A DNA stretch of 64,000 nt from Butyrivibrio hungatei (lineage in GTDB: Bacteria > Bacillota > Clostridia > Lachnospirales > Lachnospiraceae): the NCBI RefSeq assembly GCF_900101605.1, contig NZ_FMUR01000007.1, forward strand, positions 62,001-126,000, in the 5' to 3' direction. The notes below the pieces were generated by a model. The model was given only the letters and a program-made list of their open reading frames with translations. It did no database searches and was not told where the DNA came from. Position 1 is the stretch's first letter, and each line of letters begins with the position of its first letter. Positions 24,953 to 33,343 of this stretch are shown here, one piece after another. The position numbers and the translations under genes were made by a program.

Positions 24953-26611
24953 ATGACTAACATATATCAAAGATACTATAAGGAAAAATGTGACAAAGAC
25001 GGAAATATAGTAGGTATTGAAACCACCTGTGACAATAATTTCAATTTTGCATATGATGTGATTGATAAATTTGCCGATGAATGTCCGGATAAGCTTGCTA
25101 TGGTTCACAGGAGCACGGACGGCGTAGATACAAGATTTACGTTCGGAGATCTTAAGATCCTTACAAACAAGGCGGCAAACGCTTTAAGCGCACTTGGAAT
25201 AAAGCGTGGAGATCCGGTAATGCTTCTTTTGAAAAGACGCTACGAATTCTGGATAAGCATACTTGCAATCCATAAACTTGGTGCCGTAGCAATACCGACA
25301 TCACACATGGTATCGTCGGAGGACATCAAGGAAAGAATTGAAATTTCCGGAGCAAAGGCAGTGATCTGTGTCAATTCGGAACAGATCTGTGATAAAGTGG
25401 AGCGCGCAGTTTCGGGCAAAGACGTCATTCAGATCGTAGTCGGAGACAGTTATAAGAACACTGTTTCTTTTGACAGGATCATGGAAGATGCGTCTGCAGA
25501 GCTTGATAGGATAGAGACCGATGTAAATGATAATATGCTTTACTATTTTACATCAGGTACAAGCGGAGCACCCAAAGCGGTGATACATGATTTCTCCTAC
25601 CCAATCGCACACATATATACAGCAAAATGCTGGCACGGTGTTGAATATGACGGTCTTCATCTGACTGTTGCAGATTCCGGATGGGCCAAGTCCGCGTGGG
25701 GTAAGCTCTACGGACAGTGGTTTATGGGAACGGCCATAATGGTCTATGATTATGAGCAGTTCTATGCAACCGACCTGCTTAAGCTTATTTCGGAGGAAAA
25801 GATAAATACATTCTGCGCTCCTCCCACAATATATAAGTATTTTATTTTGGAAGACCTTTCGCAGTACGACCTTAGCAACCTTCATACTGCAACAACCGCA
25901 GGTGAGCCTATGCCTGAGGAAGTTGCGGAGAAGTTTTTTGCCATGACGGGAATCCGTATTCGTGAAGGATTCGGCCAGACGGAGACTGCACTTCAGATAT
26001 GCACTCCTGCCGGAAAAGAGCAGGTTAAGGGCTCTATCGGTATTTCTTCACCGCTATACAATGTGGCTTTGGTAGATGAGGATAATAAGCCTGTTGCTGT
26101 CGGCGAAGAAGGTGAGATAGTCATTATTCCCGATGAGGGCAAAAGACCTATAGGTATCTTCAAAGGGTATCTTGGCGATGAAGCCTTATATAAGGAAGTA
26201 TGGCGCGGCGGAGTATATCATACAAAGGATAAGGCAATAATGGATGAGAGTGGTCATTTCTTTTTCATAGGAAGAAATGATGATGTTATAAAATCAAGCG
26301 GTTATCGAATCGGACCTTCTGAAGTTGAAGATGTTATAATGTGCCATCCTGCGGTATTTGAGTGCGCCGTCACCGGATTTCCTTCAAGAAACAGAGGAGC
26401 TGTCGTAAAGGCAAGCATCATTCTAAAAGAGGGTGTTGAAGATACCGGAAAACTTGGAACCGAGATTCAGGAATTTGTAAAAAAGCGTGTTGCTATATAC
26501 AAGTATCCCAGAATAATAAAGTTTGTTGAAGAACTTCCGAGGACAAGCAGCGGAAAGATTAGCAGAGCCCGTATAAGACAGGCGGATTTAGCCAGACTCA
26601 ACAAAAAATAA
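24953..26611 (+). CDS. AMP-forming acyl-CoA synthetase (acetyl-/medium-chain type)
   Basis: A 552-residue adenylating enzyme that would activate a carboxylic acid to its CoA ester. The ATP loop is YYFTSGTSGAPKA near residue 192, the second motif is GFGQTE near residue 341, and the hinge and catalytic lysine are SSGYRIGP near residue 446 and SSGKISRARIR near residue 536. The pattern fits the medium-chain ACSM / acetyl-CoA synthetase subgroup; the chain length is not determined by eye. It starts 8 bases after accA, so it is the last gene of the operon. It may recycle exogenous or released fatty acids, or supply the primer acyl-CoA, which would matter as fabH is missing here. Confidence 0.85.
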   Translation: MTNIYQRYYKEKCDKDGNIVGIETTCDNNFNFAYDVIDKFADECPDKLAMVHRSTDGVDTRFTFGDLKILTNKAANALSALGIKRGDPVMLLLKRRYEFWISILAIHKLGAVAIPTSHMVSSEDIKERIEISGAKAVICVNSEQICDKVERAVSGKDVIQIVVGDSYKNTVSFDRIMEDASAELDRIETDVNDNMLYYFTSGTSGAPKAVIHDFSYPIAHIYTAKCWHGVEYDGLHLTVADSGWAKSAWGKLYGQWFMGTAIMVYDYEQFYATDLLKLISEEKINTFCAPPTIYKYFILEDLSQYDLSNLHTATTAGEPMPEEVAEKFFAMTGIRIREGFGQTETALQICTPAGKEQVKGSIGISSPLYNVALVDEDNKPVAVGEEGEIVIIPDEGKRPIGIFKGYLGDEALYKEVWRGGVYHTKDKAIMDESGHFFFIGRNDDVIKSSGYRIGPSEVEDVIMCHPAVFECAVTGFPSRNRGAVVKASIILKEGVEDTGKLGTEIQEFVKKRVAIYKYPRIIKFVEELPRTSSGKISRARIRQADLARLNKK

Positions 26612-26682
26612 GCTGAAAAATCGTGCTATATTTATCAATATTTTATTTGAAAAATGTACGTTTTTGTAGACATAATATATAT

Positions 26683-26745
26683 ATGATATAGGTGACGAAA
26701 GTCATGGAGCAATCCGTATATCATATGATATAGGTGTCAAAAGTC
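26683..26745 (+). repeat. Dispersed hairpin element, copy 2 with a second left end
   Basis: A short copy, ATGATATAGGTGACGAAAGTC then ATGGAGCAATCCGTATATCAT, spans 26683-26724. It lacks the central part present in copy 1. A second left end, ATGATATAGGTGTCAAAAGTC, begins at the next base (26725). It lies in the leader of the CheY-like gene. Confidence 0.7.
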
Positions 26746-26790
26746 AAATCGTGCCAATTCGTTGATGTTTCAAATAAAGGAGACCACGTT

Positions 26791-27162
26791 ATGAAGAAGG
26801 TATTGATAGCAGATGATACAGCATTATTCAGAGAGATGATAAAGAATGCGCTTAGCTCCGAAGAATATCATATTGTAGGCGAAGCCGTTACCGGGGACGA
26901 AGCAGTCGATATGTATAAAGAAAAGAATCCCGATCTTATGGTTCTTGACATAAATATGCCTAAGATGAACGGGATAGATGCATTGGTCGCTGTGAGGAAA
27001 TACGATCCAAAAGCACGTGTTATCATGTGTTCCGACCAGAAATATGAAGGAATGATAGTCCTGGCAATAAAAAAGGGAGCAAAAGACTTTATCGTTAAGC
27101 CGTTTAATACTTCGGATGTTTTGAGAGCGGTGAACAAAGCTTTTGAAGAGGGCGAAGGTTAA
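26791..27162 (+). CDS. CheY-like single-domain response regulator
   Basis: A 123-residue receiver domain without output domain. Acidic pocket residues are Asp8/Asp9 (IADDTALFR), the phospho-acceptor is Asp53 (VLDINMPKMNG), the switch Ser is in VIMCSDQ, and the conserved Lys is in DFIVKPF. It is of the CheY/Spo0F-like clostridial type that works in chemotaxis or phosphorelay. No chemotaxis operon is adjacent, though a chemoreceptor is at 59.2 kb. The start at 26791 has AAAGGAG eight bases upstream. A terminator follows at 27178. Confidence 0.88.
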   Translation: MKKVLIADDTALFREMIKNALSSEEYHIVGEAVTGDEAVDMYKEKNPDLMVLDINMPKMNGIDALVAVRKYDPKARVIMCSDQKYEGMIVLAIKKGAKDFIVKPFNTSDVLRAVNKAFEEGEG

Positions 27163-27177
27163 TAAATTTACGATAAG

Positions 27178-27210
27178 CGAGGCTATATAATGCTTGTAGC
27201 CTCGTTTTTC
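27178..27210 (+). terminator. Intrinsic terminator after the CheY-like gene
   Basis: CGAGGCTA / TAGCCTCG 8-bp stem, 11-base loop, then TTTTTCTTATT. Confidence 0.85.
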
Positions 27211-27334
27211 TTATTATATGATAGCGAAATGTTTTTTCAGTGAATACGAGGAGTGAAGGAGTTCTTTTACACTGGACAATAATAAAGTGCAATGTTAGAA
27301 TACATGCATAATCAAGCAGAAGAGGAGCAATTAT

Positions 27335-27739
27335 ATGTTAAAGCAAATATCTATCTATGCAGAAAATAAAAAAGGATGCTTACAGAATGTTACAGGTATT
27401 CTTTGCAGAAACGGAATCAATATTCTTGGATCGGTAACCAATGATTCTGCAGAATATGGAATAATAAGAATGGTTGTTTCAGATCCTGAAAAGAGCATCG
27501 AAGTACTCAGCAGCGAAGGCTACATTTGCAAGACAACTCCTGTTCTTGCCGTTGAGTGTCAGGATGAAGTCGGATCTTTGGATAAGATCTTAAAGACCTT
27601 ATTTGACAGCAATATAAACGTAAATTACACATATCTTTCTTTTAACCGTGATTCAGGTCTTCCTATTATGGTGATCCATACAGACGACATTGCACAGGTT
27701 GAAAACATCCTTATTAATAGAGGCTATAATTGCATCTGA
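27335..27739 (+). CDS. Tandem ACT-domain protein
   Basis: A 134-residue protein made of two ACT domains (about 1-68 and 69-134), the small ligand-binding fold that usually senses amino acids. The first begins KQISIYAENKKGCLQNVTGI, the second VLAVECQDEVGSLDKIL. No catalytic domain is attached. Such free-standing proteins are common in Clostridia next to phenylacetate-CoA ligase-like genes, but here none is adjacent. RBS AGAGGAG precedes the ATG. The ligand and partner are unknown. Confidence 0.82.
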   Translation: MLKQISIYAENKKGCLQNVTGILCRNGINILGSVTNDSAEYGIIRMVVSDPEKSIEVLSSEGYICKTTPVLAVECQDEVGSLDKILKTLFDSNINVNYTYLSFNRDSGLPIMVIHTDDIAQVENILINRGYNCI

Positions 27740-27833
27740 TATAAGATATAAATTATAATGGTATTGTAAGTAAATATGGTAATAAGATTTAGGTTGTTTT
27801 GTTGTTTGCCGATGGGCTCATAGGAGGGTACGC

Positions 27834-28472
27834 ATGCAAGGATACAAAAAACTTGAATACACCGGAAATACTGACGTAATTCTTCGTTATACAAAGGGGC
27901 ATTTCATAACCCCAAATTCCCATGTTAATTACTATATTGATCTGTGTGATACCAAAGCAAGAATGAAAGAGGCTCGTGCGGCCGGTGAATCGCTTGCTGA
28001 GATGTACATGTCTTCCGATGTTATCGATACGATCCTGTGTCTTGACGGAATGGAAGTGGTTGGCTCATACATGGCCAATAAGCTGACTGAAGCGGGCATA
28101 CTATCCATGAATTCGCATAAATCCATGTATATTACGGCTCCGGAGTACAATGTCAACGGTCAGATAATGTTTCGTGAGAATAATCAGCACATGATAAATG
28201 AAAAGAAGGTGCTTATTCTCATCGATTCCGCAACAACCGGCAGAACATTGAAGAGTGCGCTTGAGTCCATAAGATTTTATAAAGGGGAAATTGTGGGAAT
28301 ATCGGCTATCTTTTCTTTGGCCACCCAGATTGAGAATATTCCGATCCGCGCGTTGTTTACGATACGTGATCTTCCGGATTATTCGACTGCTCCACAGGAT
28401 TCCTGTCCTATGTGCAAAAACGGAATTCCCGTCGATGCGATCTGCAACGGATTTGGATATTCGGCATTATAA
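27834..28472 (+). CDS. Orotate-phosphoribosyltransferase-like PRTase
   Basis: A 212-residue type I phosphoribosyltransferase-fold protein. The PRPP loop is VLILIDSATTGRTLKS near residue 124, and a C-terminal CPMCKNG cysteine pair is present. It resembles PRTases annotated as orotate phosphoribosyltransferase, but the N-terminal hood differs from PyrE and no pyrimidine genes are nearby, so the substrate is uncertain. RBS AGGAGGG seven bases upstream of the ATG. The fold-back element at 28486 follows 13 bases after the stop. Confidence 0.75.
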   Translation: MQGYKKLEYTGNTDVILRYTKGHFITPNSHVNYYIDLCDTKARMKEARAAGESLAEMYMSSDVIDTILCLDGMEVVGSYMANKLTEAGILSMNSHKSMYITAPEYNVNGQIMFRENNQHMINEKKVLILIDSATTGRTLKSALESIRFYKGEIVGISAIFSLATQIENIPIRALFTIRDLPDYSTAPQDSCPMCKNGIPVDAICNGFGYSAL

Positions 28473-28485
28473 TTTGAGGTATTTA

Positions 28486-28690
28486 TGACGGCCGTTCTGA
28501 TCCGGTATCCATCCGGAAATGTTTGTGTTCGGCTGCGCAGCAAATCATGTAAACTCAAAAGCAAGAACCTGCTTCCTTTCACTTTGTTCAAAAAAGTCAG
28601 CAGGTTCTTGCTTTTATCGTTTCATGCTTTGTCTGCTCGTCCGAGAACTGCACATTTCCGGATGGATACTCGGATCTGACCGGCCTGTCA
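28486..28690. repeat. Long imperfect fold-back element (about 205 bp, ~88-base arms)
   Basis: The outer arms pair TGAC-GGCCG (28486-28494) with CGGCC-T-GTCA (28681-28690). Next are GTATCCATCCGGAAATGT (from 28505) with its exact complement near 28650, and innermost AGCAAGAACCTGCT (28560-28573) with AGCAGGTTCTTGCT (about 28599-28612). Between these are short mismatched patches. The inner hairpin with its TTTTATCG tail could be the terminator of the PRTase gene; the rest could be a MITE or a structured RNA. No protein-coding sign is seen. Confidence 0.75.
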
Positions 28691-28801
28691 TTGAATCTAT
28701 CAATATATGTAGATATAATACACTAAAACAAGAAAAAGGAGCTGTCGCACTAAGTTAGTACGTAATATATCGGATGTGTTTAATCTCTTAGGAAACAATA
28801 A

Positions 28802-28843
28802 AGTATGACTTTTTAAAGCATTTCTGCGCAATAAAGTCATACT
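28802..28843. other. Hairpin AGTATGACTTT / AAAGTCATACT
   Basis: An 11-bp perfect stem with a 20-base loop in the non-coding stretch 28691-28928. No gene reads into it clearly. It could belong to a small RNA upstream of the terminator at 28870. Confidence 0.45.
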
Positions 28844-28869
28844 CCCCATATACTTTCTACAAAGTTAGA

Positions 28870-28923
28870 GGGGCTGTCACTTTAGATGAATCCTCCTAAG
28901 TAATCATCTAAAACGACAGCCCC
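28870..28923. terminator. Strong hairpin, probable terminator of the small minus-strand gene
   Basis: GGGGCTGTC and TTTAGATGA pair with TCATCTAAA and GACAGCCCC, a stem of about 18 bp with a 2-base internal mismatch. On the minus strand it lies six bases after the stop of the 33-codon gene; on the plus strand it is followed by TTTT. Confidence 0.65.
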
Positions 28924-28928
28924 TTTTA

Positions 28929-29030
28929 TCATGCATTATTTTCTTTTTCTTCTTCTAATTTTTTAATAAGCTTATCTATTTCTTCTTGTGATAACATAGT
29001 AGAGTTATTACTATTACTTACTTCTGCCAT
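28929..29030 (-). CDS. Possible 33-residue microprotein with FliM-like N-terminal motif
   Basis: A short frame starting at ATG 29030 encodes a highly charged 33-residue peptide, beginning MAEVSNSNNST and containing MLSQEEIDKLI followed by a Lys/Glu helix. LSQxEIDxL is the CheY-P binding motif at the N-terminus of the flagellar switch protein FliM. A GAGGG lies seven bases upstream, and a strong hairpin follows the stop. It may be a true small gene, a remnant of fliM, or chance. No flagellar gene is nearby. Confidence 0.4.
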   Translation of the reverse strand: MAEVSNSNNSTMLSQEEIDKLIKKLEEEKENNA

Positions 29031-29251
29031 TCTAATCCCTCTTTTCTCAAATATGAACAAAAAAACCAATCGATATATTTATATCATACGCTTCATCATA
29101 AAGAAATCTATTTAATAAAATTTTCAATTTTTCCACAAATGAACTAATTACTTGTTGGAATTAATGATTTCTTTTTGGACAATATGCGCATAAAAATGAA
29201 ATAATGTTTCGAAAGTGCAATTTTTTTCAAAGTGGTGGATTAACCTCATAT

Positions 29252-29650
29252 TTAGCAAATGGGGAAATTGCCACTATTTTCGCTGCTGTCAGTGTTTTCC
29301 CAAAGGGTTACGATGTTTTTGTCGTCTGTAACCTCTATTATTTTAAACTTTCCGGAAGAGATATTTATGTCGTAGGAGCACTGAAGATCGGTGTCTTTTT
29401 CGCTATCAATTTTCCAGATTACATCATTTCCTGAAAAGAAGAAGTTTATATCGGCGCTTGTTTCGTCTGCCGTTCCTTCTTTTTCCCAATAATTGTAGCT
29501 GCTGCTGTCTTTCGCCAATACTTTTTCATTGTTGTAACTATTTGTGGATGTTGCCATTCCAATGGTGTTGCCACATCCGCAGAACAAAGATCCCATACAT
29601 AATAAACCTGCTAATGATACTACAATCTTAGTTGCCTTATTTTTAAGCAC
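29252..29650 (-). CDS. Small lipoprotein of unknown function
   Basis: A 132-residue secreted lipoprotein. Residues 1-23 form a lipoprotein signal peptide (KIVVSLAGLLCMGSLFCGC) with the lipobox Cys at about 26. The mature part is Ser/Thr/Asn-rich and then has a beta-rich region (NYWEKEG, FFFSGNDVIWKID, CSYDINISSGKFKIIEV). I recognise no family. It ends in GNFPIC, perhaps shortened. The gene is divergent from the response regulator at 29859 and could be a target of that system. The RBS is GGAGGAGAAAAAG. Confidence 0.65.
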   Translation of the reverse strand: MLKNKATKIVVSLAGLLCMGSLFCGCGNTIGMATSTNSYNNEKVLAKDSSSYNYWEKEGTADETSADINFFFSGNDVIWKIDSEKDTDLQCSYDINISSGKFKIIEVTDDKNIVTLWENTDSSENSGNFPIC

Positions 29651-29858
29651 TTTTTCTCCTCCAGTCTGAGTATATGTTATGGTTAAGCTGTTTTTCGTAT
29701 CAACATCGCTTCTATAATAGCATTAATCAGTATACATATCATTATATTGTTAAGCAGAACTTTCTACATACATGCTGTTTTGACCTTTTTTCAATCGCAT
29801 CATATTATAGTTTTATAGACAATATATCGGAAAAACGATTTTGTTTGAGGTGACGTAT

Positions 29859-30536
29859 ATGCGTATTTTGATTGCAGAGGATGAGGTTGCGACAGCGAAG
29901 GCGCTTAAGATATTGCTGGAGAAAGCAATGTACTCCGTAGATATTGTGCATAACGGAGATGATGCGTGGGATTATATACAAGAAGGTTCGTATGAAGTGA
30001 TCGTTCTTGATATTATGATGCCCGGAAAGAGCGGGATTGAAGTCTTGTCGCTTATAAGACAGAACGGAATTAGGACGCCGGTTCTGCTCCTTACATCCAA
30101 AGCTGAGATAGAGGACAGAGTTGCGGGGCTTGAAGCGGGAGCCGATGATTATTTACCGAAGCCTTTTGCTACAAGTGAACTGATAGCAAGAGTTAAGGCA
30201 TTGGGACGCCGCAGCGAGAATTACAAGGATTCTGTTCAGAGTATCGGAAATATAGTTCTCGATAGCAATAAGTACGAAATAAGTGTAGGTAAAAAGAGCG
30301 TCAAGCTTACCAATAAGGAGTTCCAACTTATGGAACTCTTTGTTCTTCATCCGGGGCAGGCATTCTCAACAGAGCACCTGATGGAAAAAATATGGGGTTA
30401 TGATACGGAATCCGACATAGACGTGGTATGGACTACCATAGGATATGTGCGAAAGAAGTTAAGGCAGATTAAGGCAAATGTGGAAATAAAGACAATGCGT
30501 GGCATCGGATATGCCCTGGAGGTGACCTCATGCTGA
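29859..30536 (+). CDS. OmpR/PhoB-family response regulator
   Basis: A 225-residue regulator: receiver domain 1-118 (EDE at 7-9, phospho-acceptor Asp51 in VLDIMMPG, Thr in LLLTSKAE, Lys in YLPKPFA) and winged-helix DNA-binding domain 125-222 (TNKEFQLMELF, TMRGIGYAL). The ATG at 29859 has GAGGTG eight bases upstream; a TTG at 29841 is less likely. It overlaps the kinase gene by 7 bases. Direct repeats typical of OmpR-family sites lie at 31851-31870, upstream of the VTC gene, suggesting a target. Confidence 0.93.
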   Translation: MRILIAEDEVATAKALKILLEKAMYSVDIVHNGDDAWDYIQEGSYEVIVLDIMMPGKSGIEVLSLIRQNGIRTPVLLLTSKAEIEDRVAGLEAGADDYLPKPFATSELIARVKALGRRSENYKDSVQSIGNIVLDSNKYEISVGKKSVKLTNKEFQLMELFVLHPGQAFSTEHLMEKIWGYDTESDIDVVWTTIGYVRKKLRQIKANVEIKTMRGIGYALEVTSC

Positions 30537-31810
30537 AAAGAATGCGTTGCCGTATGATAATCGCAGCTATGGCGGCTTTTTTGGCAGTAATACTTATGGT
30601 TGCATTTCTTGTAAATCTTATCAATTACAGAGCTGTAACAAAGCGCCTTGATGAAACAATTATGACTATCTATGAATTTGAGGAGAAAAAGCCACAGCCG
30701 CCGAATCCCGGAATGAATAACGGACAGCCGGGGGGCGGCGACAATCAGGCTGTTCCCGGACCGCAGGCTCCTCCGGATGGCCCTTTTAGAGGTTCACCGG
30801 ATGCGGAAGCAGGATATATGACGCGTTTCTTTGTCGCGCGGCTTGATGAGGACGGCAATGTAATGTCAACTTCGCTTGATTTTGTTGCTTCAGTTGATGC
30901 CTCGGGAGCTAAGCAACTTGCAGAACAGGTTAATTTGGGCAAAAAAGATCGCGGATATATAAAAGAATTCAGATTCAGAAAAATAAGATCGGGAGATTTC
31001 ACGATGATCGTCTTCCTTAATTCTATGAGAGAGTTACAGTTTATGCGTACATTAAGGTCATTGACGATTGTGGTTTCAATTGAAAGTCTTATACTGGTAT
31101 TTATATTGGTAGTTCTTTTCTCAAACAGGGCGATACGACCGATTGCAAACAATATCAGAAGGCAGAAGCAGTTTATCACGGATGCAAGCCATGAATTGAA
31201 AACTCCGCTTACGTCAATAAGTACAAGTCTGGATGTCCTTAGCATGGAACGTGAGGATGACGAATGGCTGGATAATATCAGGAAGCAGACCGGTAGAATG
31301 AGTAAGCTTGTGAGCGAGCTTGTTCAGCTTTCAAGGCTTGATGAAGATATTCCGCTTCCTGACAAGGAACATTTTTCGCTTAGCGCTGTAGCATGGGAAG
31401 TAGCGGAGATATTTGAGGCACAGGCTAAGGCAAGTGAAAAGAATTTTTTTGTGGATATTAAGGATGATGTAAATCTGTACGGAGACAAAGCGGCAATTCA
31501 TCAGATGCTGTCGGTGCTGCTTGATAATGCGATAAGATATTCGAATCCAAATGCAGATATCAGATTCAGTGTTTATAAAAAGAAAAACAAGGTAGTTATT
31601 GAGGTTTTCAACACATGCGATTTAAGTCCGATACCTGATACCGAGAAGCTGTTTGATCGTTTCTACAGACCGGATGCGTCAAGAAGTACGCAGACGGGCG
31701 GAAACGGTATCGGACTTGCAATCGCAAAGGCGGCAGCAGAAGCACACGGTGGCACGATAAGCGCAGATTGTCCGGCTGGCAAAACAATGACAATAAAAGT
31801 TAAAATCTGA
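30530..31810 (+). CDS. Sensor histidine kinase with Pro/Gly-rich sensor loop
   Basis: A 426-residue membrane kinase. The first membrane segment is residues 9-31 and the second about 184-204. The extracytoplasmic region between them starts with a Pro/Gly-rich stretch (residues 53-88: PQPPNPGMNN, PGPQAPPDG) and then a small folded domain. HisKA follows with DASHELKTPLTSI (His near 222), then HATPase_c with the N box LLDNAIRYSN and G box TGGNGIGLAIA. No clear HAMP is seen. It overlaps the regulator gene, forming a two-component pair. Its Pro-rich loop resembles the one in CotH downstream. Confidence 0.92.
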   Translation: MLKRMRCRMIIAAMAAFLAVILMVAFLVNLINYRAVTKRLDETIMTIYEFEEKKPQPPNPGMNNGQPGGGDNQAVPGPQAPPDGPFRGSPDAEAGYMTRFFVARLDEDGNVMSTSLDFVASVDASGAKQLAEQVNLGKKDRGYIKEFRFRKIRSGDFTMIVFLNSMRELQFMRTLRSLTIVVSIESLILVFILVVLFSNRAIRPIANNIRRQKQFITDASHELKTPLTSISTSLDVLSMEREDDEWLDNIRKQTGRMSKLVSELVQLSRLDEDIPLPDKEHFSLSAVAWEVAEIFEAQAKASEKNFFVDIKDDVNLYGDKAAIHQMLSVLLDNAIRYSNPNADIRFSVYKKKNKVVIEVFNTCDLSPIPDTEKLFDRFYRPDASRSTQTGGNGIGLAIAKAAAEAHGGTISADCPAGKTMTIKVKI

Positions 31811-31821
31811 TCTACTTGAAA

Positions 31822-31853
31822 AGGAGAAGTCGAAAAAAGACTTCTCTTTTTTT
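31822..31853 (+). terminator. Terminator after the two-component operon
   Basis: GAGAAGTC-GAAAAAA-GACTTCTC followed by TTTTTTT. It separates the regulator operon from the VTC/CotH promoter. Confidence 0.85.
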
Positions 31854-31883
31854 CAGGTTCATTTCAGGTTGGGAAATTATTAT
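31851..31883 (+). promoter_or_regulatory. Direct-repeat response-regulator site and promoter for the VTC-DUF4956-CotH operon
   Basis: TTTCAGGTT occurs at 31851-31859 and exactly 11 bases later at 31862-31870, the spacing used by OmpR/PhoB-type dimers. A possible -10 box TATTAT lies at 31878-31883. It is immediately upstream of the VTC gene and just after the two-component operon. The assignment to that regulator is inferred. Confidence 0.6.
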
Positions 31884-31918
31884 GGCTTCAAGAGGATGAG
31901 GAAAGGAGAGAAAGAGTA

Positions 31919-32605
31919 GTGGAAAAGCATTACAGACATGAGCTCAAATTCAGTATTTCTTATTCTGAATACATAGCGATGCGAAAGCGTCTTCAAAATA
32001 TAATGAGCTCCGATCCACATACAGATTCTGAAGGCCTTTATCAGATCAGAAGCATTTATTTTGACAATAGCGATGACAAGGCGCTGCGAGAGAAGATAGA
32101 CGGAATACAGAAACGTGAGAAATTTAGAATCAGGTATTACAATGATGATTTTTCTTTTATAACACTTGAAAAGAAGATGAAGATCAATGAGCTGTGCCTT
32201 AAATATGATGCAAGGATTACCGAAAGCGAGTGCAGGAAGATACTTGAAGGAGATTTGGAATTTATGAAGGACAGTCCGCATGAGCTTGTAAAAGAGCTGT
32301 ACACAAAGATGAGATATCAAAGGCTCGTTCCGAGAGTTTTGGTGTCATATGTGCGAGAACCGTATATATACAAGCCTGGAAATGTCAGGGTTACGTTTGA
32401 TTCAAGGATAAGAACAACTCTTTTTAACAGGGAATTTCTTACAGAGAATGTTATTGATATAAGCGCAACGGATAACCCGGAGGATATGATACTGGAAGTA
32501 AAATATGATGCATTCTTGCCGGCGGTAATACAGGATCTTATACAGGTCAACGGCATGACACGGCAGTCATTTTCAAAATACGGAGTGTGCAGGAGATTCG
32601 GATAA
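31919..32605 (+). CDS. VTC-domain protein (polyphosphate-polymerase-like)
   Basis: A 228-residue soluble protein with the VTC domain (CYTH/TTM-like tunnel fold) known from the yeast polyphosphate polymerase. Visible family features are YRHELKFSIS at the start, IRSIYFDNSDD, KFRIRYYN, LEKKMK, VRVTFDSRIRT and ILEVKYD, which place the basic and acidic residues of the tunnel. The start is GTG at 31919, with AAAGGAGAG upstream. In bacteria it is often next to DUF4956 and CotH, as here. Activity as a polyphosphate or other nucleotidyl-dependent polymerase is inferred only from the family. Confidence 0.85.
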   Translation: MEKHYRHELKFSISYSEYIAMRKRLQNIMSSDPHTDSEGLYQIRSIYFDNSDDKALREKIDGIQKREKFRIRYYNDDFSFITLEKKMKINELCLKYDARITESECRKILEGDLEFMKDSPHELVKELYTKMRYQRLVPRVLVSYVREPYIYKPGNVRVTFDSRIRTTLFNREFLTENVIDISATDNPEDMILEVKYDAFLPAVIQDLIQVNGMTRQSFSKYGVCRRFG

Positions 32606-32649
32606 AAATTTCCGGACAATAATTTGTTCATTTGTAGGAGGAAATAATA

Positions 32650-33321
32650 ATGTCATTTAACGATATATTTAAATCAAGTTTTTTGGAAAACGTAACACAG
32701 TTTTCGGTTGCAGATACACTGATAGGAATGGGCTTTGCGCTGGCGATAGGATTGTTTATCTTTTTGATCTATAAAAAGACATTTAACGGAGTTATGTATT
32801 CAACCGGTTTTGCAATGACTCTTGTAGGACTTACGCTTGTGACTAACCTTGTGATAATGGCAGTTACGTCAAATGTTGTTCTTTCACTCGGTATGGTCGG
32901 CGCACTTTCGATTGTACGTTTCCGTACAGCAATAAAAGAGCCCATGGAAATAGTATTTTTGTTTTGGGCACTTGCGGCAGGTATAGTGGTCGGAGCCGGA
33001 ATGATTCCCCTTGCAGTGGTCGGATCCGCAATAATCGGGATTATTCTTGCTTTGTTTGCAAATAAAAAGGTTTCAAATGTGCCATACATACTTATCGTAG
33101 ATTGTTACGATGAGAGGGCCGAAGAAAAGGCATACGGCATTATAAAAAAAGAAACGAATAAGTATATCGTTAAATCTAAGACCGTTACCGACGATGGAAT
33201 CGAGTTTACAGTTGAGATACGTACAAAAAATGCGGCAACAGGTTTTGTTAATCGGGTAAATGAGGTTGATGGTGTAACGAGTGCTACGCTTGTTGCATTT
33301 AACGGCGAGTACATGAGTTAA
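32650..33321 (+). CDS. DUF4956 membrane protein
   Basis: A 223-residue protein with four or so membrane segments (about 25-43, 51-75, 85-100, 107-134) followed by a cytoplasmic ACT/ferredoxin-like C-terminal domain (150-223). The highly conserved family stretch SLGMVGALSIVRFRTAIKEP is near residue 79. DUF4956 proteins are regularly encoded next to VTC and CotH genes; no function is proved. It may form the membrane part of a polymer-synthesis or export complex. RBS GGAGG seven bases upstream. Confidence 0.88.
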   Translation: MSFNDIFKSSFLENVTQFSVADTLIGMGFALAIGLFIFLIYKKTFNGVMYSTGFAMTLVGLTLVTNLVIMAVTSNVVLSLGMVGALSIVRFRTAIKEPMEIVFLFWALAAGIVVGAGMIPLAVVGSAIIGIILALFANKKVSNVPYILIVDCYDERAEEKAYGIIKKETNKYIVKSKTVTDDGIEFTVEIRTKNAATGFVNRVNEVDGVTSATLVAFNGEYMS

Positions 33322-33343
33322 AAATCGATAGGAGGATCCTGTT

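Noticed and set aside
28486..28690. Retron msr-msd or tRNA-like gene
   Set aside because: No reverse transcriptase is nearby and the two arms form one continuous hairpin, not the retron or tRNA layout.
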